Of a stretch of 44,622 bases of DNA, positions 6,771-15,102 are shown in pieces. Below the pieces are notes generated by a model that had not been told where the DNA came from, made no database searches, and was given only the letters and a program-made list of their open reading frames with translations. The DNA comes from an uncultured Bacteroidota bacterium (lineage in GTDB: Bacteria; Bacteroidota; Bacteroidia; Flavobacteriales; Flavobacteriaceae), in the NCBI GenBank assembly GCA_903842575.1, contig CAIMMM010000077.1:1-44622 (forward strand), written 5' to 3'. The position numbers were made by a program, and so were the translations under genes. Every line of letters begins with the position of its first letter. Position 1 is the first letter of the stretch.

Positions 6771-7901
6771 ATGAAATTCATTTTTAAATTGACACTTCTT
6801 CTTTTTGTTTTAATTACTTGCGTGCATTGCAAACAAAACAAAACAGCGACCGAAGAATCGTCAAGCAATAATAAACAAATCCAATACGCTACAGGATTCT
6901 CGATTGAAAATCACATAGGTTACTCGATTGTAACGGTTAAAAATCCTTGGCCGAAAGCCACCAAAACATATCGTTACATTCTTAAAGAAAAAAACGGAAT
7001 TGTTCCCAATAGTTTACAACAAAACCCAATTATTGATGTGCCTATAAAAAGCATTGTAGTCACTTCCACTACACATATTCCTTCTTTGGAAATGCTTAAT
7101 GAAGAAAAATCATTGATAGCTTTTCCCAATTTAAATTATATTTCTTCCGAAAAAGTACGCGCTTTAATTGATGCTGGAAAAGTAAAGGAATTAGGCAATA
7201 ATAAATCGTTGAACACCGAAGTTTTAATTGATTTACAACCCGATGTCATTATTGGTTATGGTATTGACAACAACAATCCAACATTGGATAATTTACAAAA
7301 AAGCGGTTTGCAAGTTATGCTCAATGGCGATTGGAATGAGGAAACCCCTTTGGGAAAAGCCGAATGGATTAAGTTTTTTGGCGCTTTATTTGGCAAACAA
7401 AAAGAAGCCAATAAAATCTTTTCCAAGATTGCCAATGACTATTTCAAAACCATCCAAATCGCAAAAAAAACCACAACAAAACCCACTGTTTTAGCAGGAG
7501 ATATGTTTGAAGACAAATGGTATTTGCCTAGAGGGAGTAGTTGGGGTTCTCAATTATTAAAAGAAGCCAATGCTGATTATTTATGGGCTGAAACCAAAGG
7601 AACAGGAAGTTTGACTTTATCTTTTGAAACCGTTTTAGAAAAAGCACAACATGCCTCCATTTGGATTACGTCGGGGCAATTTGAATCTCTAAAAGAGATG
7701 GCGGACGCCAATCCGCATTACAACCAGTTTAGTGCTTTTCAGCAAAAAAAAGTGTATTCTTTTACAAGGAAAAAAGGAGGAATCTTGTATTATGAATTAG
7801 CACCCAATCGTCCTGATATTGTCATAAAAGATATAGTGAAAATAATGCATCCTGAATTATTGCCTCACTATGAACTTTACTTTTTTAAAAAATTAAAATA
7901 G
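6771..7901 (+). CDS. ABC transporter substrate-binding lipoprotein (BtuF-like)
   Basis: A 376-residue periplasmic binding protein of the cobalamin/iron-siderophore class. The N-terminus is a lipoprotein-like signal with candidate cysteines at 17 and 20 (LITC or CVHC); the lipobox is not canonical. The N-terminal lobe carries ATGFSIENHIGYSIVTVKNPW, typical of Bacteroidota members, and the segment PDVIIGYGIDN. The C-terminal lobe contains APNRPDIVIKDIVKIMHPEL, the usual end of the family. It is the first gene of a three-gene importer operon (permease 13 bases downstream, then the ATPase) and is divergent from the riboswitch-controlled BtuB-like receptor, which makes cobalamin the likeliest ligand. 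A heme or siderophore ligand is less likely but not excluded by sequence. Confidence 0.85.
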   Translation: MKFIFKLTLLLFVLITCVHCKQNKTATEESSSNNKQIQYATGFSIENHIGYSIVTVKNPWPKATKTYRYILKEKNGIVPNSLQQNPIIDVPIKSIVVTSTTHIPSLEMLNEEKSLIAFPNLNYISSEKVRALIDAGKVKELGNNKSLNTEVLIDLQPDVIIGYGIDNNNPTLDNLQKSGLQVMLNGDWNEETPLGKAEWIKFFGALFGKQKEANKIFSKIANDYFKTIQIAKKTTTKPTVLAGDMFEDKWYLPRGSSWGSQLLKEANADYLWAETKGTGSLTLSFETVLEKAQHASIWITSGQFESLKEMADANPHYNQFSAFQQKKVYSFTRKKGGILYYELAPNRPDIVIKDIVKIMHPELLPHYELYFFKKLK

Positions 7902-7914
7902 TGAATTTAAAACT

Positions 7915-8940
7915 ATGAGTAACGTCCAAAACAAAATAATATTCATTTCCCTGATACTGCTTTTGCTGTTTACTTTGCTATTGAACGTGTCGGTTGGACA
8001 AGTAGCAATTCCGATCAAGGAAGTTTTTAGAAGTTTGTTTGGTGGTCATGCTTCAAAAGACACTTGGGAATATATCATTTTTAATTTTCGTTTACCAAAA
8101 GCGATCACCGCAATTCTTGTTGGGATTGGTTTGTCTATAAGCGGATTGCTGATGCAAACGTTATTTAGAAATCCTTTGGCAGGACCTTATGTTTTGGGAT
8201 TGAGTTCGGGTTCTAGTTTGGGCGTTGCTGCCATAATATTAGGCTCCCGATTTTTACCAGTAATTTTTTCAGAATTTTTATTATCCTCTTACGGGATTAT
8301 TTTAGCTTCCTGCATTGGGAGTTTGTTGGTTTTAATCTTAATCCTGATTGTTTCCCAACAATTAAAAGATACCATGTCAATTTTAATAGTGGGTTTGATG
8401 TTTAGTAGTTTTACGGGGGCTATTGTTAGTGTTTTTACTTATTTTAGTTCGGCAGAACAATTGCAAAAATACACCTTTTGGTCAATGGGAAGTATTGGGA
8501 ATTTAACATGGCAAAACATTATCTTGTTAAGCATCTCTGTTATGATTGGATTGTTATTAAGTCTGCTAACTTTAAAATCCTTAGACGCTTTATTACTCGG
8601 GGAAAACTATGCCAAAAGCATGGGGTTAAACATTAAAAAGACCCGCTATGTTATTATTTTTGCCACAAGCATTTTGGCAGGAAGTATAACTGCTTTTGCC
8701 GGACCTATTGCATTTATTGGATTAGCAGTTCCTCATTTGGCAAAACTATTATTCAAAACCAGCAATCATAAAATTTTATTTTTTGGCACCTTGCTAAACG
8801 GCGCCATTATTATGCTTTTTTGCGATATGGTTTCACAAATGCCTGGCTTCGAATTTACATTACCTATTAATGCCATAACCTCTATTGTGGGTGCCCCGAT
8901 TGTGGTTTGGTTGATTATTAAGAAAAAAAAATTAGTATAA
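7915..8940 (+). CDS. btuC: FecCD-family ABC permease (BtuC-like)
   Basis: A 341-residue inner-membrane permease of the FecCD/BtuC family with about ten hydrophobic helices. Diagnostic sequence: GIGLSISGLLMQTLFRNPLAGP at residues about 70-90 and GLSSGSSLG after it, the LGENYAKSMGLNIKK coupling segment at about 228-242 that contacts the ATPase, and GPIAFIGLAVPHLAK at about 263-277. Two copies would pair with two copies of the ATPase encoded immediately downstream. Second gene of the importer operon; stop codon and next start are 3 bases apart. Cobalamin is inferred as the substrate from the neighbouring riboswitch and receptor. Confidence 0.9.
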   Translation: MSNVQNKIIFISLILLLLFTLLLNVSVGQVAIPIKEVFRSLFGGHASKDTWEYIIFNFRLPKAITAILVGIGLSISGLLMQTLFRNPLAGPYVLGLSSGSSLGVAAIILGSRFLPVIFSEFLLSSYGIILASCIGSLLVLILILIVSQQLKDTMSILIVGLMFSSFTGAIVSVFTYFSSAEQLQKYTFWSMGSIGNLTWQNIILLSISVMIGLLLSLLTLKSLDALLLGENYAKSMGLNIKKTRYVIIFATSILAGSITAFAGPIAFIGLAVPHLAKLLFKTSNHKILFFGTLLNGAIIMLFCDMVSQMPGFEFTLPINAITSIVGAPIVVWLIIKKKKLV

Positions 8941-8943
8941 ATT

Positions 8944-9732
8944 TTGGCAGGGAAAAACAACATAATTATCACTTCAGACTTAACCATTGGATACAAATCC
9001 AAAGGACATAGAATTGTTATTGCCGAAAACCTGAATTTGAGTTTGAAAGAAGGAACTCTTATTTCACTTGTTGGCACCAACGGAATTGGAAAATCAACTT
9101 TGTTGCGCACCTTATCAGCGATACAAAAGCCCATAGAGGGAAAAATATATTTGAACACGAAAAATATTCGCACCTACGAATCATTAGAATTAGCAAAAAA
9201 TCTCAGCTTAGTATTAACCGAAAAATTACCACTCAGCAACTTGACGGTTTTTGAATTGATTGCATTGGGAAGACAACCCTACACCAATTGGCTTGGCAAC
9301 CTTTCGGAAGAGGATCATGAAAAAATAAACCATGCAATTGAACTTACAAATATTCAACATTTGCTCCATAAAAAGCATCACGAAATAAGTGATGGACAAC
9401 TGCAAATTGTATTAATTGCCAGAGCCTTGGCGCAAGACACGCCAATAATTATTCTTGATGAGCCAACCACCCATTTGGATTTAATGCACAAAGTTGCAGT
9501 TTTTAAATTGTTAAAAAAACTAGCTCTGGAAAATAACAAATGCATCTTTTTTTCCACTCATGATGTGGATTTAGCCATTCAAATGAGTGATGAAATGATT
9601 GTCATGACAGAAGAAAATGTGATACAAGACGAGCCTTGCAACTTGATTTCAAAAGGTGTTTTTGATTCTCTTTTTAAAGATGCCTCCATAACTTTTGATG
9701 GAAAAAAAGGGAAGTTTGTAATTAATCAATAA
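8944..9732 (+). CDS. ABC transporter ATP-binding protein (BtuD-like), TTG start
   Basis: ATPase of the cobalamin-type importer, 262 residues. Walker A GTNGIGKST at about 44-52, signature ISDGQLQ at about 147-153, Walker B IIILDEPTTHLD at about 168-179, switch histidine in STHDVD at about 201-206. The usual Q-loop glutamine is not obvious: the segment reads LVLTEKLPLSNLTV. The frame is closed by a stop at 8938-8940, and the first in-frame ATG is far inside the domain, so translation must begin at the TTG at 8944 (or the ATT before it). Three bases separate it from the permease stop. The 3' end overlaps trmL by 11 bases. Confidence 0.88.
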   Translation: MAGKNNIIITSDLTIGYKSKGHRIVIAENLNLSLKEGTLISLVGTNGIGKSTLLRTLSAIQKPIEGKIYLNTKNIRTYESLELAKNLSLVLTEKLPLSNLTVFELIALGRQPYTNWLGNLSEEDHEKINHAIELTNIQHLLHKKHHEISDGQLQIVLIARALAQDTPIIILDEPTTHLDLMHKVAVFKLLKKLALENNKCIFFSTHDVDLAIQMSDEMIVMTEENVIQDEPCNLISKGVFDSLFKDASITFDGKKGKFVINQ

Positions 9733-10177
9733 TGAACAATTGTCGCTTTGCTTCCCCAACAACAAAAGCTACAGAATTAGCAATATTATAACTGCGGATT
9801 AAATTGGACATTGGAATGGTCAAATGATTTTTAAATTGGTCCAAAACATCTTGACTTATACCCACGCTTTCTTTTCCAAAAACCAACCAATCACCATCTT
9901 GAAACTCGGCTTCATAAATGGATTTTGTAGCATGGGAACTCATGAGAAAAACTCTTGATTTATCGGGAATTTGGGCTATCCATTCGGCTACATTTTGATA
10001 TTGATGCCAATCTAAATGCACCCAATAATCCAAACCAGACCTTTTTAAATTGGTATCGGTGATTTTAAATCCAAACGGATGAATTAAGTGCAAACGGCTT
10101 TGGGTTCCTACACATAAACGACCAATATTTCCCGTGTTATTGGGTATTTCCGGTTCCACTAAAACAATATTAAGCAT
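9722..10177 (-). CDS. trmL: tRNA (cytidine(34)-2'-O)-methyltransferase
   Basis: SPOUT-class RNA methyltransferase that 2'-O-methylates the wobble base of certain leucine tRNAs using S-adenosylmethionine. At 151 residues it has the minimal TrmL length. Motif 1 NNTGNIGRLC at about 13-22, HLIHPFGF at about 30-37, motif 2 VFGKESVGI at about 99-107, and motif 3 IPMSNLIRSYNIANSVAFV at about 121-139, which form the knotted cofactor site. The gene converges with the BtuD-like gene with an 11-base overlap. It is unconnected in function with its neighbours; a tRNA-Leu gene (anticodon GAG) is also in the window, though the known substrates are other leucine isoacceptors. Confidence 0.95.
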   Translation of the reverse strand: MLNIVLVEPEIPNNTGNIGRLCVGTQSRLHLIHPFGFKITDTNLKRSGLDYWVHLDWHQYQNVAEWIAQIPDKSRVFLMSSHATKSIYEAEFQDGDWLVFGKESVGISQDVLDQFKNHLTIPMSNLIRSYNIANSVAFVVGEAKRQLFIID

Positions 10178-10273
10178 GCTTTATTTTTTTTGTAAAAATA
10201 CATATTAATCTCTTACTGATTTTCTGAAATGTTGCTTCTTTTTAGTACATTTACTTTTTTATACCTTCAAAAA

Positions 10274-11596
10274 ATGACGACAATAATTCCTTTTTTATTA
10301 GCCTTTATCATTGCTTTAGCCATTGGTATTTTTCTTGGAAAACAACTTTTTTCTGCTCATGCAAAAACTGACAAGGCGTCCTTGGAAGAAAAAATAAACG
10401 GTTTATTACAACAAATTGAACTCTTTAAAAATCAATTGAACCAAACAGCTCAAGAAAGAGAAACTATTAGAACCGAGAAAGAAGCATTTGCTATTCAATT
10501 ATCAAAAAAAGAAACTGATTTTGAAAATCTTTGGGAACGCAACAAAGAACAAAAAGAGGAAGTAGAAAAACTTCAGGAAAAATTTACCAAAGAATTTGAG
10601 AATTTGGCCAACAAAATATTGGAGGAAAAAACCAGTAAATTCACCGAGCAAAACAAAGAGAATTTAAAAAATATCTTAACCCCTTTACAAGATAAAATTC
10701 AGCTTTTTGAAAAGAAAGTCGAGGACACACATAAGGAAAGTATAGATTATCATGCGGCATTGCGGCAACAAATTCTTGGTTTGCAACAAATGAACGAGCA
10801 AATGAGCAAAGAAACTTTGAATTTAACCAAAGCTTTAAAAGGCGATAGCAAAATGCAAGGCAATTGGGGCGAATTAATTTTGGAACGTGTTTTAGAAAAA
10901 TCAGGTTTAGAAAAAGGGAGAGAATATGAAGTACAGCAAAGTTTCACCACTGAAGAAGGCAATCGCGTTTTCCCCGATGTGGTTATTAATTTGCCCGATG
11001 GAAAGAAAATGATAGTTGATTCAAAGGTAACGTTAACTGCCTATGAACGATATATAAATGAAGAAGATGATACTTTAAAAGCACAACATTTGAAAGAACA
11101 CGTACAGTCATTAAAACGTCATGTGGACCAATTGAGTGAGAAAAATTATCAAGATTTATATCAAATGGAAAGTCCTGATTTTGTGTTGTTGTTCATACCC
11201 ATCGAATCGGCTTTTGCATTGGCCTTAAATGAAGACACTACATTGTACAACAAAGCTTTTGAGAAAAATATTGTGATTGTTACGCCTTCCACGCTTTTGG
11301 CAACTTTACGAACTATTGATAGCATGTGGACCAACCAAAAACAACAGGAAAATGCTTTGGAAATTGCACGTCAAGCAGGCGCTTTATATGATAAATTTGA
11401 AGGTTTTGTGGCTGATTTGGTAAAAGTTGGAAACAAAATAAAAGATTCTAAAACGGAATATGATAATGCTATGAACAAATTGGTAGATGGAAAAGGAAAC
11501 CTCATAAACAGTGTTGAAAAATTAAAAAAGATGGGGGCTAAAGCAAAGAAAGCATTACCCGAAAATATTTTAAGCAGAGCAGAAAAGGAGGAGTAA
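10274..11596 (+). CDS. rmuC: DNA recombination protein RmuC
   Basis: A 440-residue RmuC-family protein. It has an N-terminal transmembrane helix (about residues 5-24), a long coiled coil (about 35-150), and the conserved RmuC domain with ALKGDSKMQGNWGELILERVLE at about 193-214, the nuclease-fold segment FPDVVINLPDGKKMIVDSKV at about 235-254, and VLLFIPIESAF. RmuC limits inversions and rearrangements at short repeats, probably as a nuclease. I use the ATG at 10274, which places the membrane helix at the N-terminus; an ATG at 10229 would add 15 residues with a run of hydrophobic codons over what looks like the promoter region. Followed by its own terminator. Confidence 0.93.
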   Translation: MTTIIPFLLAFIIALAIGIFLGKQLFSAHAKTDKASLEEKINGLLQQIELFKNQLNQTAQERETIRTEKEAFAIQLSKKETDFENLWERNKEQKEEVEKLQEKFTKEFENLANKILEEKTSKFTEQNKENLKNILTPLQDKIQLFEKKVEDTHKESIDYHAALRQQILGLQQMNEQMSKETLNLTKALKGDSKMQGNWGELILERVLEKSGLEKGREYEVQQSFTTEEGNRVFPDVVINLPDGKKMIVDSKVTLTAYERYINEEDDTLKAQHLKEHVQSLKRHVDQLSEKNYQDLYQMESPDFVLLFIPIESAFALALNEDTTLYNKAFEKNIVIVTPSTLLATLRTIDSMWTNQKQQENALEIARQAGALYDKFEGFVADLVKVGNKIKDSKTEYDNAMNKLVDGKGNLINSVEKLKKMGAKAKKALPENILSRAEKEE

Positions 11597-11603
11597 TTTC
11601 ATT

Positions 11604-11634
11604 CTTATTTATCTATAAATAAGTCTTTTTTTTT
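11604..11634 (+). terminator. Intrinsic terminator after rmuC
   Basis: Perfect 9-bp A/T-rich stem CTTATTTAT/ATAAATAAG with a 2-nt apex, followed by a tract of nine T. The stem is weak, but the T tract is strong. Confidence 0.6.
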
Positions 11635-11707
11635 ATGTTATTAACAGCTTATTATGCTTTCCCTTAGTAAATTTAATATTATTACTAGGAATTTGTTATT
11701 AATTTGT

Positions 11708-11715
11708 TATTTTTG
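11708..11715 (+). promoter_or_regulatory. Probable -7 element for the first cytochrome cassette
   Basis: TATTTTTG matches TAnnTTTG, 20 nt before the start codon at 11736. A TTTG at 11692 is too close to serve as -33, and no other is seen at the right distance. Confidence 0.45.
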
Positions 11716-11735
11716 GACAGCATTTCAAAAAACAT

Positions 11736-12827
11736 ATGAAAAAACAATACTTCCTCACATTACTTTTATTATTAGTCTTTACCTTTCAATCGTGTTCTAA
11801 CCAAGATGATAATTATATTCCCATATCGCCCGTAGAGGTTGATTTAACTCTTGTCCCATATCCAAAACTATCCGATTACCACTTTTTTGAAGGAGATTTG
11901 AAAGATTTAAATCCGGCCTTAAATGTACTTCCTTACGAACCCGCAAGTGCACTTTTTACTGACTATGCACATAAGAAAAGATTTCTTTGGATGCCCGTAG
12001 GAGTAAAAGCAACTTATGATACCGACAACAAGATACTTATTTTTCCTGTAGGAACTGTTTTAATAAAAAATTTCTATTATTCTACTATTCAACCAAATAA
12101 TACAACTAAAATAATTGAAACTCGCATAATGATAAGAAAAGCTTCAGGATGGATATTTGTAGAATATTTATGGAATGAGGAGCAAACTGAAGCAAATTTA
12201 GTTACCGGAGTTGATTTTACAAATGGAAGTATGGTACCAATTACTTTCAAAAAAGATAACAATGAAATAATTACAACCAATTATAGAATACCTTCAGATG
12301 CTGAATGTTTAGCGTGTCATAAAATAAATGAAATAGCAACACCTCTTGCTTTAAAACCTCAAAATTTAAATTTCAATTATAATTATGGTATGTATGCTAA
12401 AAATCAGTTGAAAAAACTTAAAGAGCAAGGTTATTTAGAAAGTTATCCATCCTCTATAGTCTCTACTGTAAATTATAAAGATGCTACACAACCATTAGAA
12501 TTAAGAGTTCGCTCCTATTTAGATGCGAATTGCGCACATTGCCATCGAGATCAAGGTCGCTGTGATTATCGCGCTATACGATTGGCTTTTAGCGAAACTG
12601 TAGACCCAACTAAACTCGGTATTTGTGTATTAGCTGATGAAGCAGTAAGTCCAACTTTACAAAAAATTATTTCTCCTGGCAATTTTAGCAAATCAATTAT
12701 GCACTATAGAATGAATACCAATGATGAAAGTGAAAGAATGCCTTTGTTAGGTAGATCAATAGTTCATGAAGAAGGTGTGGCATTAATAGAAGAATGGATT
12801 TCTTCTTTAACTCAAACATGCAACTAA
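11736..12827 (+). CDS. Diheme c-type cytochrome lipoprotein (SO2930/HNE_0200-like), cassette 1
   Basis: A 363-residue exported protein with a lipobox (FQSC, Cys 20) followed by SNQDDNY; acidic residues right after the lipid-carrying cysteine resemble the Bacteroidota signal for display on the outer face of the outer membrane. Two CXXCH heme c motifs are present, CLACH at 191-195 and CAHCH at 266-270. The pattern around them, and the C-terminal ERMPLLGRSIVHEEGVALIEEWI with a possible axial methionine, match the uncharacterised diheme family I know as SO2930 or HNE_0200. The N-terminal 180 residues carry FTDYAHKKRFLWMP and have no heme motif. The next gene, 55 bases on, encodes a T9SS-secreted FG-GAP protein, and the same pair is repeated downstream. 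Predicted role: electron transfer at the cell surface; substrate unknown. Confidence 0.85.
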   Translation: MKKQYFLTLLLLLVFTFQSCSNQDDNYIPISPVEVDLTLVPYPKLSDYHFFEGDLKDLNPALNVLPYEPASALFTDYAHKKRFLWMPVGVKATYDTDNKILIFPVGTVLIKNFYYSTIQPNNTTKIIETRIMIRKASGWIFVEYLWNEEQTEANLVTGVDFTNGSMVPITFKKDNNEIITTNYRIPSDAECLACHKINEIATPLALKPQNLNFNYNYGMYAKNQLKKLKEQGYLESYPSSIVSTVNYKDATQPLELRVRSYLDANCAHCHRDQGRCDYRAIRLAFSETVDPTKLGICVLADEAVSPTLQKIISPGNFSKSIMHYRMNTNDESERMPLLGRSIVHEEGVALIEEWISSLTQTCN

Positions 12828-12882
12828 ATTAAATTGCTGTAAAAACATTTAAAATACGAATTTTATTATTCCTCAAACTATC

Positions 12883-14925
12883 ATGAAAAAAACTTTATCC
12901 CTCTTTATTTTATTTTTTAGCTATTCTATAATTGTAGCCCAAGCAGATTGTAATTCTGCCGTAACTATATTATTAGGTTCTACAACTACTGCACCTGCAT
13001 TTACAAATGAAACAGGAGTTGCGCCATTACTATTTTGCGGTTTAAATAATAACAATCAAATTCCAACAAAAGGAAAATGGTATAAATTTACTGCTACACA
13101 AAATATCAATATTACGATTTCAACTATCTTACCTCAAAACAATAACACGGATACACGGGTTATTGTCTATACTGGGGATTGTAGTGCGTTGGTTTGCGTT
13201 GGTTCAAATGATGATTCTAATGGAGGTTTAACTTCTCTTTTAACTTTCGCTGCAACAACTGGAACAATTTATACAATTGCATTTGACAATAGATATAGCT
13301 CTAATGGATTTGATTTTACGGTAACAGAAGCAGCCCCTCCTGCTCCAGACAGATTATCTTTTACATCACAAGTTGTAGCGGGAATTACAGGTGGTTATAA
13401 CAATTGCATAGTAGATATGAATGGCGATTATAAAGATGATATTGTTTCAGCTGTAGACGCAACTCATTTAGCAATTTCCTATCAACAAGCTGCAGGTACA
13501 TTTACAACTACAACATATGTAGTTGCAAACACTACTGTTTTACCTTCATGGAGTATCGCTGCGGGAGATTATGACAATAATGGCTTTAATGACTTACTAT
13601 ATGGTTCTGGTAGTGGTGTAACATTTTTAAAAGCTAATACTGATGGCACAGGTTATACAACCGATAGAAAAGCGCAGTCTTATTTAGTACAACGTACTAA
13701 TTTTGTTGACATTAATAATGACGGGAAGTTGGACGGCTATGCATGTGATGACAACGCTCCATGTAGATATTATATAAACGACGGAGCAAATTTGAATCAC
13801 ATTCAAGGAGGAATAGGTGATTTTGCAACTGGTGGAAACTATGCTTCTAATTGGATTGATTATAATAATGATGGTAAAATAGACATGCATTTATCTAAAT
13901 GTGGACAAGGCGGTTCTGGTGTTGGAGGTAATATTAATCAATTGTTTCGCAATAATGGAGATGGAACCTATACGAATGTTGCCGCCGAAGCCAATATGGC
14001 AGATCCGGAACAAACCTGGTCATCTGCAGTAGGTGATTTTAATAATGATGGTTGGATGGATGTAGTTGTAGGAGTAAATGCTGGGACAAATGGTTATACT
14101 AATGTGAAAAGAAACAATGGAGATGGAACATTTACAAGTGTTTCTACAGGTTCTGGGTATGACACAGTTACAAGCACAGGAAGAGAATATATAGCTCAAG
14201 ATTTTGATAATGATGGATTCCTTGATGTATTAGGTTCAGGAAATACTATTATGTTTGGCGATGGTGCATTTCATTATGTAGCAAATCCAAATATGTATCT
14301 ATTATCAACTGTTGACAGACCCATAGGAGACTTAAATAATGACGGTTTTTTAGATATTCAAAACGGCACTTCTGTATTATTTAATAATGGAAACACTAAT
14401 AAATGGATAAAGATAAATTTGCAAGGTGTTCAAAGCAATAGAAATGGTATTGGTGCTAGAATAGAAATCTACGGAGCATGGGGAAAACAAATTAGAGACG
14501 TACAAAGTGGAACAGGATTTCAAAACATGAATACTATAACTGCTCATTTTGGAATTGGACAAGCTACTACAATAACTCAAGTAATTATCAGATGGCCATC
14601 AGGAGCTATAGATTCCGTATTGAATCCAGTAATAAACCAATCACTACTAGTGGTTGAAGGATCTTCCCCGCTTGGAAATGCTAATTTTACAAATTCAGCA
14701 TTTAGTTTATATCCAAATCCAGCGAAAAACATTTTGAATATTAATACAAATGAAAACGTCGCTATGAAATTAGCACAGATATATGATATAACGGGTAAGT
14801 TAGTTATAGATACTACAGTAACGAATCTATCTATAAATGTTGAGAAATTAAGTGCCGGAACCTATTTATTACTATTGAGAGATGAAGCTGGAAAAGATTA
14901 CTCCCGAAAATTTATCAAAGAGTAA
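12883..14925 (+). CDS. T9SS-secreted FG-GAP/VCBS repeat protein with ASPIC/UnbV domain, cassette 1
   Basis: A 680-residue secreted protein. Signal peptide 1-19 (cleavage before QADC). Residues about 20-148 form a beta-sandwich of the bacterial pre-peptidase C-terminal type, with GKWYKFTAT and RVIVYTGDCSAL. Residues about 155-500 are FG-GAP/VCBS propeller repeats with calcium-loop sequences such as DMNGDYKDD, DYDNNGFND, DINNDGKLDG, DYNNDGKIDM, DFNNDGWMDV, DFDNDGFLDV and DLNNDGFLDI. Residues about 504-590 are an ASPIC/UnbV domain (NGIGARIEIYG, AHFGIGQA, IIRWPSG). The last 75 residues are a type A T9SS sorting domain (FSLYPNPAKNILNI ... KFIKE). Probably co-transcribed with the upstream cytochrome and displayed on or released from the cell surface. 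Possible cytochrome partner or ligand-binding component; function unknown. Confidence 0.88.
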   Translation: MKKTLSLFILFFSYSIIVAQADCNSAVTILLGSTTTAPAFTNETGVAPLLFCGLNNNNQIPTKGKWYKFTATQNINITISTILPQNNNTDTRVIVYTGDCSALVCVGSNDDSNGGLTSLLTFAATTGTIYTIAFDNRYSSNGFDFTVTEAAPPAPDRLSFTSQVVAGITGGYNNCIVDMNGDYKDDIVSAVDATHLAISYQQAAGTFTTTTYVVANTTVLPSWSIAAGDYDNNGFNDLLYGSGSGVTFLKANTDGTGYTTDRKAQSYLVQRTNFVDINNDGKLDGYACDDNAPCRYYINDGANLNHIQGGIGDFATGGNYASNWIDYNNDGKIDMHLSKCGQGGSGVGGNINQLFRNNGDGTYTNVAAEANMADPEQTWSSAVGDFNNDGWMDVVVGVNAGTNGYTNVKRNNGDGTFTSVSTGSGYDTVTSTGREYIAQDFDNDGFLDVLGSGNTIMFGDGAFHYVANPNMYLLSTVDRPIGDLNNDGFLDIQNGTSVLFNNGNTNKWIKINLQGVQSNRNGIGARIEIYGAWGKQIRDVQSGTGFQNMNTITAHFGIGQATTITQVIIRWPSGAIDSVLNPVINQSLLVVEGSSPLGNANFTNSAFSLYPNPAKNILNINTNENVAMKLAQIYDITGKLVIDTTVTNLSINVEKLSAGTYLLLLRDEAGKDYSRKFIKE

Positions 14926-15102
14926 TTTTTTGCTAAAAATATCATTATCAAATATTTATAAGTAAAAAATCATACGATATAAACAACTTATTTTTTTAAA
15001 CTTTACATAAAAAATTATATTTTTACATTTTGTTTTTAAACTAAAAGCAGGATAATTTTATTTTTAGTTGTTCCATCTATGTTTTAAGAATGTAGTTTTA
15101 TT
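14926..15102. other. Spacer between the two cytochrome cassettes
   Basis: Very A/T-rich non-coding sequence with no hairpin terminator that I can see. A promoter for the second cassette could lie near TATGTTTT at about 15079, which is one base away from the TAnnTTTG consensus, so the two cassettes may be transcribed separately or together. Confidence 0.4.
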
